From positions 40,018 through 104,017 of the forward strand of contig JBBSGB010000010.1 of NCBI GenBank assembly GCA_038254545.1: 64,000 nt of DNA, read 5' to 3'. The notes under the pieces were generated by a model, which had not been told where the DNA came from, did no database searches, and was given only the letters and a program-made list of their open reading frames with translations. Numbering within the stretch: the first letter of the stretch is position 1; each line of letters opens with the position of its first letter. This DNA is from CAHJXF01 sp038254545. GTDB taxonomy: Bacteria > Pseudomonadota > Gammaproteobacteria > Burkholderiales > Burkholderiaceae_D. This document shows positions 24,753 through 33,887 of this stretch, piece by piece. A program made the translations under genes and the position numbers.

Positions 24753-27686
24753 ATGAATACAGTCCGTGATCCCGTGATCGAACATCCCGCTCTCGAAGCC
24801 GCGCCGGCCAGGCGCGAGCCCTTGTCTTCGCTCGAGCCGCGCGACGCTTTCGTCGCGCGTCATATCGGCACGTCCGCAGAAGATCAGGCGAACATGTTGG
24901 GCGCGCTCGGCTATGCGTCGCGCCAGGCGTTGATCGATGCGATCGTTCCTGCGGCGATCCGTCGGCCCGAGACGGGCGCACATTCGATGGCACTTCCCGA
25001 AGCGCTTCCCGAAGCCGAGGCGCTCGAAAAGCTCGCGTCGCTCGCCGCCCGCAACCAGGTATTTCGCTCGTTCATCGGCCAGGGTTATTACGCCTGCTTC
25101 ACCCCAGGCGTGATCCAGCGCAACGTGCTCGAGAGTCCCGCTTGGTACACGGCCTACACACCGTATCAGCCCGAGATTTCGCAAGGCCGGCTCGAAGCCA
25201 TCGCAAATTTCCAGACGATGGTGACCGACCTCACCGCGATGGACATCGCCAACGCCTCGATGCTCGATGAAGCCACCGCCGCAGCCGAAGCGATGACCTT
25301 GTGCCAGCGCGTGGGCAAGAGCAAGGCCATGCGCTTCTTCGTTGCCAACGATGTGCTGCCGCAGACCATCGCGGTCGTGAAGACGCGCGCCGAGCCGATC
25401 GGAATCGAAGTCGTGGTGGGTGCGATCGACGTCAGCGCAGGTGTCGATGCGATCGACGAATGCTTCGGCGTGCTGCTGCAATATCCCGGCGTAGACGGAC
25501 ACGTGGTCGATTACGCCGCACTGGTCGCGGCCGTGCACGCCAAGGGCGGTCTCGTGGTCGTGGCGGCCGACTTGCTCGCACTGACACTCCTGAAACCGCC
25601 CGGAGAATGGGGCGCCGATGTCGTCGTTGGGACCAGCCAGCGCTTCGGCGTACCGATGGGCTTCGGTGGTCCGCACGCCGGCTATCTCGCCACGCGCGAT
25701 GCTTTCAAGCGCAGCATGCCGGGCCGGCTGGTCGGCGTGACGATCGATTCGAACGGCAAGGGTGCCTACCGACTCGCGCTGCAAACGCGCGAGCAACACA
25801 TACGCCGCGAGAAGGCGACCTCCAACATCTGTACCGCACAGGTGCTGCTCGCAGTCATGGCGAGCATGTATGCGGTCTATCACGGGCCGAAGGGGCTCGC
25901 GGCAATCGCGCAACGGGTGCATAGGCTCACGAGCGTGCTTGCGACGGGACTCGAGCAACTCGGCGTAACCGTCGAGAACGGCACCTGGTTCGACACCTTG
26001 ACGGTCGCATGCGACGCGGCATTCCTGCATGCGGCCGCGTCTGCTCAACAACTCAATCTGCGCGCGATCGATGCCGACCGCGTCGGCATTTCGATCGACG
26101 AGACGACCACGCGCGCCGACATCGAAAGGCTGTGGCTGATGTTCGCGCATGGCCGCTCGCTTCCCGACTTCTCTGCGCTCGAAGCCGCGAGTCGCGACGC
26201 ATTGCCCGCGGGCCTGTTGCGCACCTCGTCATGGCTCACGCATGCGGTCTTCAACACGCATCATTCCGAGACCGAGATGCTGCGCTACCTGCGCCAGCTC
26301 GCCGACAAGGACATCGCGCTCGATCGCGCGATGATTCCGCTGGGCTCATGCACGATGAAGCTCAATGCAACGTCGGAAATGATCCCGGTCACGTGGCCCG
26401 CATTCGCGCACATGCATCCGTTTGCGCCCGAGTCGCAGACCGAAGGCTACCGTGCGATGATCGGCGAGCTCGAGGATATGCTGTGCGAGGCGACCGGCTA
26501 TTCAGCGGTCTCGTTGCAGCCGAACGCGGGCTCGCAAGGCGAGTACACCGGCCTGCTCGTGATCCGCGCATGGCACGCGTCGCGCGGCGAGGCGCATCGC
26601 GACGTATGCCTGATTCCTTCGTCCGCACACGGCACCAACCCGGCCTCGGCGCAGATGGCCGGCCTGAAGGTCGTGGTGGTTGCGTGTGACGACATGGGCA
26701 ACGTCGATCTTGACGACCTCGAGGCGAAAGCGAGCGAGCACGCCGACGATCTCGCGGCCGTGATGATCACGTACCCGTCGACCCACGGCGTCTACGAAGA
26801 AGGCGTGCAGAAGATCTGCGAGATCGTCCATCGCTACGGCGGTCAGGTGTATGTCGACGGCGCCAACATGAATGCGATGGTCGGGGTCGCCGCACCAGGG
26901 CATTTCGGCGGCGATGTTTCTCACCTCAACCTGCACAAGACCTTCTGCATTCCGCACGGTGGTGGGGGACCCGGTGTCGGCCCAGTCGGAGTGGCCGAAC
27001 ATCTCGCGAAATTCCTGCCGGGCCTGGTAACGCGCGCCAAGGAGTCGATCGGTGCGGTGTCCGCTGCGCCCTTCGGGTCCGCATCGATCCTGCCGATCTC
27101 GTGGATGTACATCACGATGATGGGCAAGGCCGGCCTCACCGCTGCGACCGAGAGCGCGATCCTTGCGGCGAACTACATCGCGCGCAAGCTCGACGCCCAT
27201 TTCCCAGTGCTCTATCGCGGCGATCACGGCCTGGTCGCGCACGAATGCATCCTCGATCTGCGGCCCGTCAAGGAAGCCAGCGGCATCACGGTGGACGACG
27301 TCGCCAAGCGCCTGGTGGACTACGGCTTCCATGCACCGACGATGAGCTTTCCGGTCGCCGGCACCTTGATGGTCGAGCCTACCGAGTCCGAGCCGCTGGT
27401 CGAACTCGATCGCTTCATCGCGGCGATGGTTTCGATCCGCGAGGAGATTCGCGCGATCGAGGAAGGCCGCATGGATCGCGACGACAATCCGTTGCGCAAC
27501 GCGCCGCATACCGCGGAGTCGCTGCTCGCGGAGGCATGGACCCATCCCTATTCACGCGAGGCTGCGGCGTATCCGCAGAAGTATTTGCGTGCGAACAAAT
27601 ACTGGCCACCGGTCGGTCGGGCCGATCACGTTTACGGTGATCGCAATCTGTTCTGTGGGTGCATTCCTACCGAAGACTACGCGTGA
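24753..27686 (+). CDS. gcvP: Glycine dehydrogenase (decarboxylating), P protein
   Basis: 977 residues, single-chain P protein of normal length. The start ATG at 24753 gives a ~25-residue lead before DAFVARHIG. The PLP-binding lysine is K729 in LNLHKTFCIPHGGGGPG; upstream are SCTMKLNA and ATGYSAVSLQPNAGSQGEY. It decarboxylates glycine and passes the aminomethyl group to GcvH. Last gene of the operon; it converges with the HD-GYP gene across 63 bases in which I see no clear terminator. Confidence 0.98.
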   Translation: MNTVRDPVIEHPALEAAPARREPLSSLEPRDAFVARHIGTSAEDQANMLGALGYASRQALIDAIVPAAIRRPETGAHSMALPEALPEAEALEKLASLAARNQVFRSFIGQGYYACFTPGVIQRNVLESPAWYTAYTPYQPEISQGRLEAIANFQTMVTDLTAMDIANASMLDEATAAAEAMTLCQRVGKSKAMRFFVANDVLPQTIAVVKTRAEPIGIEVVVGAIDVSAGVDAIDECFGVLLQYPGVDGHVVDYAALVAAVHAKGGLVVVAADLLALTLLKPPGEWGADVVVGTSQRFGVPMGFGGPHAGYLATRDAFKRSMPGRLVGVTIDSNGKGAYRLALQTREQHIRREKATSNICTAQVLLAVMASMYAVYHGPKGLAAIAQRVHRLTSVLATGLEQLGVTVENGTWFDTLTVACDAAFLHAAASAQQLNLRAIDADRVGISIDETTTRADIERLWLMFAHGRSLPDFSALEAASRDALPAGLLRTSSWLTHAVFNTHHSETEMLRYLRQLADKDIALDRAMIPLGSCTMKLNATSEMIPVTWPAFAHMHPFAPESQTEGYRAMIGELEDMLCEATGYSAVSLQPNAGSQGEYTGLLVIRAWHASRGEAHRDVCLIPSSAHGTNPASAQMAGLKVVVVACDDMGNVDLDDLEAKASEHADDLAAVMITYPSTHGVYEEGVQKICEIVHRYGGQVYVDGANMNAMVGVAAPGHFGGDVSHLNLHKTFCIPHGGGGPGVGPVGVAEHLAKFLPGLVTRAKESIGAVSAAPFGSASILPISWMYITMMGKAGLTAATESAILAANYIARKLDAHFPVLYRGDHGLVAHECILDLRPVKEASGITVDDVAKRLVDYGFHAPTMSFPVAGTLMVEPTESEPLVELDRFIAAMVSIREEIRAIEEGRMDRDDNPLRNAPHTAESLLAEAWTHPYSREAAAYPQKYLRANKYWPPVGRADHVYGDRNLFCGCIPTEDYA

Positions 27687-27749
27687 AGGAGGCGACCGGA
27701 CGATGACGTAGGTCGCGGCATCGACCAGCGCCTTTACCGACAACCGGGT

Positions 27750-29879
27750 CTACGCTGCGTTGAGCGCTTCCATCAGTTTCCGGCGCGAATTGAGGAGTCC
27801 GTTGGCTTCCATTTCCCGCAGGTGCTGCTGCGTCGACGGCGGTTTCGCGGACGAGCCGATGTGCCGCTCCAGGATCTTCAGAAACGGTCGCATCATCCGT
27901 GGATCGAAATGGATGCCGCTCTCGCACATCATCTGCTCGACCGCCAGTCGGTGGGGCCACGCGCGCTTGTAGGGCCGCTCGTTGGTCAACGCGTCATAGA
28001 CGTCGGCGAAAGCGCAGATCCGCGCTGCCAGCGGGATGTTGTCACCCGATGCATTCGGATAGCCCTCGCCGTTCCACCATGCGTGGTGATACTTGGCGAT
28101 CACCGCGGCCATTTGCAGCGTCGAATCTTCGGATCCTTCGAGCAGTTGGGCGCCGACCTCGGTATGCGCGCGCATCGCCGTCACTTCGCTCGCGTCCAGC
28201 GGACCGGGCTTGAGCAGGATCATCTCGTTGACGGCGATCTTCCCGATGTCGTGCAGCCGCGAAGCATGCTCGATGCGCACGCAATACTCGCGGTCCATGC
28301 CCAGTTCGGCGGCCAGCAACCCGGCCAGACGGCCGACGCGAAAGCAATGCTGACCGGTCTGGTCATCGAAAAACTCCGCGGCGAGCGCCCAGTTCTCGGC
28401 GACGTCGTAGGCAGCGGTGCGCATCGCAGCCTTCAGCGAATCGATCCGCAGCTTGGCCAGATCGCCGTGAATGGCGGTCAATTCGTCGTGCTTGCGGACG
28501 CGCCCGCGCACTGCGCCGACCGACGAGACCGGTGACGACATGATGGCGATCGCTTCCGCGCTCGCATCGGTGGCGGCGACTTCGTCGTCGAGCCAGCGAC
28601 GGACGCCGGCGAACGGATCGAACACCGCGGACGCCTTGTCGTCTTCCCTTGACTTGCGAGCGGCCTCACGATCGCTCACCTGCCGGTAGAACTTCGCGTG
28701 CTTGACGTTAGTGGTGTATTCGACAAGTTCCTTGGCCGGATTGTTTCCCGCAGTGTGCTCGACCAGTTCCCGCGCGTACTTCATGCCGGTCCTGGCCGTC
28801 TGCGTCACGATCCGCTTGAGGGCGTCGACCCCGTCAACGGCGTGATCGTGGCGCTCGAGCTTGTCGATCTCCCCGGTCAATGTGCGGCTATGCACGTCCA
28901 TCAACGCACGAAGGACGTGGTCGTGATGCATGCGGGTCTGCCTGGTCCTGTGATAGAGCTCGAAGAGTTGCTTGCGCGCCCGCGCTTCACGGTCGTGGTC
29001 GCGGCTTGCCCAATCGCAGAGGGCTTCGGCGATGTCGAGCAGGATCTCGACTGGGGGATTGCTTACTTTCGCGGTGCGCACCTTGGCCGCCGCAATCAGA
29101 AGTTCTGCCGTCTCGTTGTCCTGTTTGAATAGGAGGTACATCGCGCGGCAATGCTCGAAGTTCGTCTTCAGGACGATGTCTGCAAGGGGATTGTCGTCGT
29201 ACATCTCCGAGCCGATGCGCAGGTAACGAAGCGCGGCTTCGTCGTCGCGCAGGCGATGGGCGCTGAACAGGCCGTTGATGGCATTGATGAAAGCCAGGTA
29301 GCGCCCGCGGGGCGAACTGGCCTCATAGGCAAGCGCCTTGTCGGCGACTTCCATCGCTTCTTGATAGAGGCCCATCTCCTTCAAAAGCGCACCGGCATTT
29401 GTCATTGCTAGGCAAACCAGCACCGGATCGCCAATCTCATTTGAAAGCTTCAACGAACTCTCGAGAGATTCGCAGGCTTCTTCGAAGCACGCGCCATCGA
29501 GATATGCCGTTCCCAATGCATTGGCCGCAAGCCGCTCGAGATTGATCAATCCATTTTGTTTCGCAAGATTCTTCGCAATCTGACCACGAGGAATTCCATC
29601 AAAGCTGTAGCCGATCTGCTTGTAGTAATAGCAGGCATCGCCCAGCACTTTGATCCGGGCTTCGAGATTCAGATTCCTTTCCACCTGCATCAGGATAGTC
29701 GTCAGGCGATCGACCATCGCGCGATGCTGAGCGTTGAAACCACTGATCGCAGCGACGGTGCGGTCTACTAGAACACCTAGGACGCGCGTAGCAATCTCGA
29801 CGTCGATGCTGTCGATTACCCGTACGGCATCGGGCACGCTTCCTTGCAGGAGAGCGTCTACGGATATCACCTGGTTCAT
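27750..29879 (-). CDS. TPR-containing HD-GYP protein (putative c-di-GMP phosphodiesterase)
   Basis: 709 residues, cytosolic: no signal or TM segment. Residues about 70-310 form helical TPR-like repeats (ALGTAYLDGACFEEACESLE, LLKEMGLYQEAMEVADKAL, and so on). A charged linker with a short internal duplication (ELVEHT, ELVEYT at 371-389) follows. The C-terminal HD-GYP domain (about 495-690) has H511, HD at 543-544 (RLHDIGKIAV), H572, HH at 598-599 and an intact GYP in WWNGEGYP. Conserved HD-GYP residues predict c-di-GMP hydrolysis. There is no receiver domain; the TPR part takes the usual sensor position. It is divergent from a 41-residue peptide gene, which raises the idea that the TPR part senses a peptide (inference). 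Confidence 0.85.
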   Translation of the reverse strand: MNQVISVDALLQGSVPDAVRVIDSIDVEIATRVLGVLVDRTVAAISGFNAQHRAMVDRLTTILMQVERNLNLEARIKVLGDACYYYKQIGYSFDGIPRGQIAKNLAKQNGLINLERLAANALGTAYLDGACFEEACESLESSLKLSNEIGDPVLVCLAMTNAGALLKEMGLYQEAMEVADKALAYEASSPRGRYLAFINAINGLFSAHRLRDDEAALRYLRIGSEMYDDNPLADIVLKTNFEHCRAMYLLFKQDNETAELLIAAAKVRTAKVSNPPVEILLDIAEALCDWASRDHDREARARKQLFELYHRTRQTRMHHDHVLRALMDVHSRTLTGEIDKLERHDHAVDGVDALKRIVTQTARTGMKYARELVEHTAGNNPAKELVEYTTNVKHAKFYRQVSDREAARKSREDDKASAVFDPFAGVRRWLDDEVAATDASAEAIAIMSSPVSSVGAVRGRVRKHDELTAIHGDLAKLRIDSLKAAMRTAAYDVAENWALAAEFFDDQTGQHCFRVGRLAGLLAAELGMDREYCVRIEHASRLHDIGKIAVNEMILLKPGPLDASEVTAMRAHTEVGAQLLEGSEDSTLQMAAVIAKYHHAWWNGEGYPNASGDNIPLAARICAFADVYDALTNERPYKRAWPHRLAVEQMMCESGIHFDPRMMRPFLKILERHIGSSAKPPSTQQHLREMEANGLLNSRRKLMEALNAA

Positions 29880-29925
29880 TGACGGGCTTGCTTTCGTTGA
29901 ACGGACTACGCTACCTTGGCAACAT

Positions 29926-29942
29926 CTGACGCAAATCGTCAG
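29926..29942. promoter_or_regulatory. Perfect inverted repeat in the TPR-HD-GYP / peptide divergent region
   Basis: CTGACG-CAAAT-CGTCAG: six-base arms, five-base centre. It sits 47 bases before the HD-GYP start and 43 bases before the peptide start, where a repressor or activator controlling both genes would bind. No known regulator site matches by eye. Confidence 0.5.
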
Positions 29943-29985
29943 TACCAGACAAAACCCGGCCTAAACTTTTTCTCGGAGCACCATC

Positions 29986-30111
29986 ATGATTGCAACCACC
30001 CAAACGCAAGAAGTCGTCGCAGTTGCTACCGAGAAGCAGGTCCAGTACGTCTTCGTCGAAGACGCGGCGCTGATTCATGTCGGCGGCGGTTCGGCCACTG
30101 GTCATTTCTAA
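29986..30111 (+). CDS. 41-residue peptide with GGG-containing C-terminus, unknown
   Basis: ATG at 29986 with GGAG at normal spacing, stop TAA at 30109-30111. The peptide is Thr/Val/Gln-rich at the N-terminus (MIATTQTQEVVAVATEKQVQ), has a hydrophobic/acidic middle (YVFVEDAALIHV) and ends GGGSATGHF. It has no cysteine, no TM helix and no classic signal peptide. A double-glycine precedes the last six or seven residues, reminiscent of precursors processed to a short C-terminal product, but it lacks the usual leader consensus. A very strong hairpin terminator follows 27 bases later, so it is a monocistronic unit. It is divergent from the TPR-HD-GYP gene. I do not recognise the family. Confidence 0.6.
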   Translation: MIATTQTQEVVAVATEKQVQYVFVEDAALIHVGGGSATGHF

Positions 30112-30138
30112 ATCCTGATACAAACAAGATTCGCGCCA

Positions 30139-30188
30139 CGCCAGCAATTCGCCCCGCAAAACGGGGCGATTGCTGGCGTTGTTGTTTT
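30139..30188 (+). terminator. Strong rho-independent terminator after the peptide gene
   Basis: Arms CGCCAGCAATTCGCCCCG and CGGGGCGATTGCTGGCG pair over 17 base pairs with one bulged T; the loop is CAAAA; a T-rich tract TTGTTGTTTT follows. It is by far the best terminator I see in the window. Confidence 0.92.
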
Positions 30189-30465
30189 GTGGCCAAGGTT
30201 TTGATCTAGCCTCCCAAATTAATTCACTCGGGATACGCCTAGATCGATGGCACATCCCTAATCAATAACTAGATGATCGATCGATGGCGAAATAGGAATT
30301 AACCCATTCGAACGGGACGTGCTATTCGTAGCAACGAATAATCGACCCCGTGTTCGGCAGCTATGCTGCAGCCTCCTGTGGGTGAATTCCGGCGGAGGAC
30401 TACGTCTGATAGCTCGCGCCCTGCCACGATGCGGACAACTAAAATGACGCATCCTCACGAGCCGA
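30189..30465. other. AT-richer intergenic region before cytochrome b561
   Basis: 277 bases without a supportable gene, less GC-rich than the surroundings. It contains the 18-base inverted repeat TATTCGT-AGCA-ACGAATA at 30323-30340, which could be an operator for the downstream gene. No convincing -35/-10 pair was identified. Confidence 0.4.
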
Positions 30466-31044
30466 ATGAATACCGATCCACTCCCTTCGAGCACGACCGC
30501 ATCGACCTGCCGTTACGGCAAGCCGGCGATCGCGCTGCACTGGATCATTGCGGTACTGATCTTCGGGATGATCGCGCTGGGCTGGTACATGATGAGCATC
30601 GAGAAGGAGCCGGGTGCGGATGCCCTGTTCGACCTGCACAAGTCCTTCGGGTTGACGGTATTCGGACTGATGGTGCTGCGCATCCTGTGGCGCGCGGGGG
30701 ATCGACCCGAAGGTCTGCCGGACTCGGTTCCCGCCTGGCAGGCCAGGCTGTCGGCGCTGATCCACTGGGCGCTCTATGCATGCATGATCGTGATGCCGGT
30801 CACCGGCTATCTGGGTGCCTCGCATCAGAAGGAATCGCCGAAGCTGTTCGGCCTCGACCTGCCGCATTGGGCCACGCCCGACCACGATACCGCCGAAGCG
30901 TTCTTCACGATCCATTCGTTCACGACCTGGGTGCTCGTCGTGCTGATCGCCTTGCACGTCCTCGCGGGATTCAAGCACCTGCTGATGGATCGCGATAGGG
31001 TTTTCCAGCGGATGTGGATGGAACGCCGCGATCAGCGGACTTGA
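30466..31044 (+). CDS. Cytochrome b561 family membrane protein
   Basis: 192 residues with four membrane helices (about 20-42, 57-75, 95-117, 148-170). Candidate haem-ligating histidines: H25 (ALHWIIAV), H58 (LHKSFG), H100 (LIHWALY) and the pair in the last helices (TIHSF, ALHVLAGFKH). This matches the bacterial diheme cytochrome b561 family (YceJ/CybB), which moves electrons from quinol, including superoxide:ubiquinone oxidoreductase activity in E. coli CybB. It converges with ftsB, the 3' ends overlapping by 13 bases. Confidence 0.9.
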   Translation: MNTDPLPSSTTASTCRYGKPAIALHWIIAVLIFGMIALGWYMMSIEKEPGADALFDLHKSFGLTVFGLMVLRILWRAGDRPEGLPDSVPAWQARLSALIHWALYACMIVMPVTGYLGASHQKESPKLFGLDLPHWATPDHDTAEAFFTIHSFTTWVLVVLIALHVLAGFKHLLMDRDRVFQRMWMERRDQRT

Positions 31045-31334
31045 GAGTCCGTCCTGGCGCTCGAAGGCTCGACGATCTGCACAAACACTTCGCCTTCCTT
31101 CAACATCCGGAGTTCATAACGCGCGCGTTCCTCGACCGCGCCGGCGCCTTCCTTCAAATCCTTCACTTCGGCCGCGAGCTTGGCGTTGCGCGCTTCGAGA
31201 TCGGTGTTGGTTTTCTTCTGCACCTGAAGTTGCCGCTCGGCGTCGCGTACCTTCATCCACCCGCCCTTGCCGAGCCACAAGGGGAACTGGATCGCGATCA
31301 GCAACGCGACGATCGCGATCGGGATCAGGCGCAT
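31032..31334 (-). CDS. ftsB: Cell division protein FtsB
   Basis: 100 residues from the ATG at 31334. One N-terminal membrane helix (LIPIAIVALLIAIQFPLWLG), then a periplasmic coiled coil (RDAERQLQVQKKTNTDLEAR, AKLAAEVKDLKEG) and a conserved end ERARYELRMLKEGEVFVQIV. It forms the FtsQLB divisome complex. It follows eno by 19 bases, the standard eno-ftsB pair. Confidence 0.93.
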   Translation of the reverse strand: MRLIPIAIVALLIAIQFPLWLGKGGWMKVRDAERQLQVQKKTNTDLEARNAKLAAEVKDLKEGAGAVEERARYELRMLKEGEVFVQIVEPSSARTDSQVR

Positions 31335-31353
31335 CGCGCGATCGACCTGGAAA

Positions 31354-32649
<1,296 letters not shown>

Positions 32650-32713
32650 GTGTTCCCTGTCAGCAGATTTGAATTCTTTTCGGCGGGCTTCGCGCGTTGC
32701 AGGTCTGGTCGAG

Positions 32714-32998
32714 TCAGGCACCTTCGACGACGAGCATGTTCATCACGGCCGCATGCTCACGCGCCTCGCGTGCCTTGCGATAGGTGTCGGAGTCGTAGAA
32801 CGCGCGTGCGGCTTCCATCGACGGGAACTTGAGGATGACGATCCGTCCTGGTTCGCGGCCTTCGAGGCGTTCGGTCTTGCCGCCACGCACGATGAATTCG
32901 GCGTTGTGCTCCTTGGCGGCTGCGGACGACCATTTGCGGTACTCCTCGTATTGCACGGGGTCGGTGACTTGCACGTCGGCGATGATGTAGGCGGGCAT
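32714..32998 (-). CDS. DUF1330 family protein
   Basis: 94 residues. A ferredoxin-like dimeric alpha/beta-barrel with the DUF1330 pattern: PAYIIADVQVTDPVQYEEY, FIVRGGKTERLEG, ILKFPSMEAARAFYDSDTY. The function is unknown. The gene sits between kdsA and eno, a position conserved in Betaproteobacteria. Confidence 0.9.
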   Translation of the reverse strand: MPAYIIADVQVTDPVQYEEYRKWSSAAAKEHNAEFIVRGGKTERLEGREPGRIVILKFPSMEAARAFYDSDTYRKAREAREHAAVMNMLVVEGA

Positions 32999-33028
32999 GT
33001 TGGTTCTCGCGCAGTTGTTTGTCAGAGA

Positions 33029-33886
33029 TCAAACGCCGAAGTCATTCTCGGCAAAACCATTCTTCTTGACGGCGCGATCGAGCGCGACCATGACCTCGAG
33101 CAACGCACGCATGCGCTTCAACGGTACCGCGTTCGGTCCGTCGGACTTCGCGTGCTCGGGATCGGGATGCGTCTCCATGAAGACGCCCGCGACGCCGACC
33201 GCGATCGCCGCGCGCGCGAGTACCGGCACGAACTCGCGCTGACCTCCCGAGGTCGTGCCCTGCCCGCCCGGCAACTGCACCGAGTGGGTCGCATCGAACA
33301 CCACCGGACACGCGGTCTCGCGCATGATCGCGAGCGAACGCATGTCGGACACCAGATTGTTATAGCCGAACGAAGCGCCGCGTTCGCACACCAGGATGTT
33401 CTGTCCGTCGCCACCCGCTTCGACGGCCGCATCGCGCGCCTTGTCGACGACGTTCTTCATGTCGTGCGGCGCCAGGAACTGACCCTTCTTGATGTTGACC
33501 GGCTTGCCCGCGGCCGCGGCCGCGGGGATGAAGTCGGTCTGGCGGCAAAGAAAAGCCGGCGTCTGCAGCACATCGACGACCGACGCCACCGGTGCGACCT
33601 CGTAGATCTCGTGGATGTCGGTGAGCACCGGCACGGCGATCTGCTTTTGCACCTCCGCAAGAACCTTGAGGCCATTCTCCATGCCCGGCCCGCGGAAGGA
33701 CTTGCCTGAACTGCGATTGGCCTTGTCGAACGACGACTTGAAGATGAAGGGGATTCCGAGCGCCGCCGTCATCTCCTTCAGGGTGCCCGCCGTGTCGAGC
33801 GCCAGCTGTTGCGATTCGATCACGCAAGGCCCGGCGATCAGGAAGAACGGGTGCTCGAGGCCCGCATCGAAGCCGCACAGCTTCAT
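33029..33886 (-). CDS. kdsA: 3-deoxy-8-phosphooctulonate (KDO-8-P) synthase
   Basis: 285 residues. Motifs: FFLIAGPCVIES, FKSSFDKANRSS, RGPGMENGL, DIHE and TDFIPAAAA. It condenses PEP with arabinose 5-phosphate for the LPS inner core, so the organism makes KDO-containing lipopolysaccharide. The start is separated from the pyrG stop by one base. Confidence 0.97.
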   Translation of the reverse strand: MKLCGFDAGLEHPFFLIAGPCVIESQQLALDTAGTLKEMTAALGIPFIFKSSFDKANRSSGKSFRGPGMENGLKVLAEVQKQIAVPVLTDIHEIYEVAPVASVVDVLQTPAFLCRQTDFIPAAAAAGKPVNIKKGQFLAPHDMKNVVDKARDAAVEAGGDGQNILVCERGASFGYNNLVSDMRSLAIMRETACPVVFDATHSVQLPGGQGTTSGGQREFVPVLARAAIAVGVAGVFMETHPDPEHAKSDGPNAVPLKRMRALLEVMVALDRAVKKNGFAENDFGV

Positions 33887-33887
33887 C

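Noticed and set aside
29914..29934. Sigma-54-like TTGGCAAC...CGCA upstream of the peptide gene
   Set aside because: The GG and GC dinucleotides are 13 rather than 12 bases apart, and the TTGC-type -12 element is missing.
29986..30111. Class II bacteriocin or microcin precursor
   Set aside because: The double glycine is present, but the leader lacks the L-S-x-x-E-L-type consensus, the product would be under 10 residues, and no exporter or immunity gene is adjacent.
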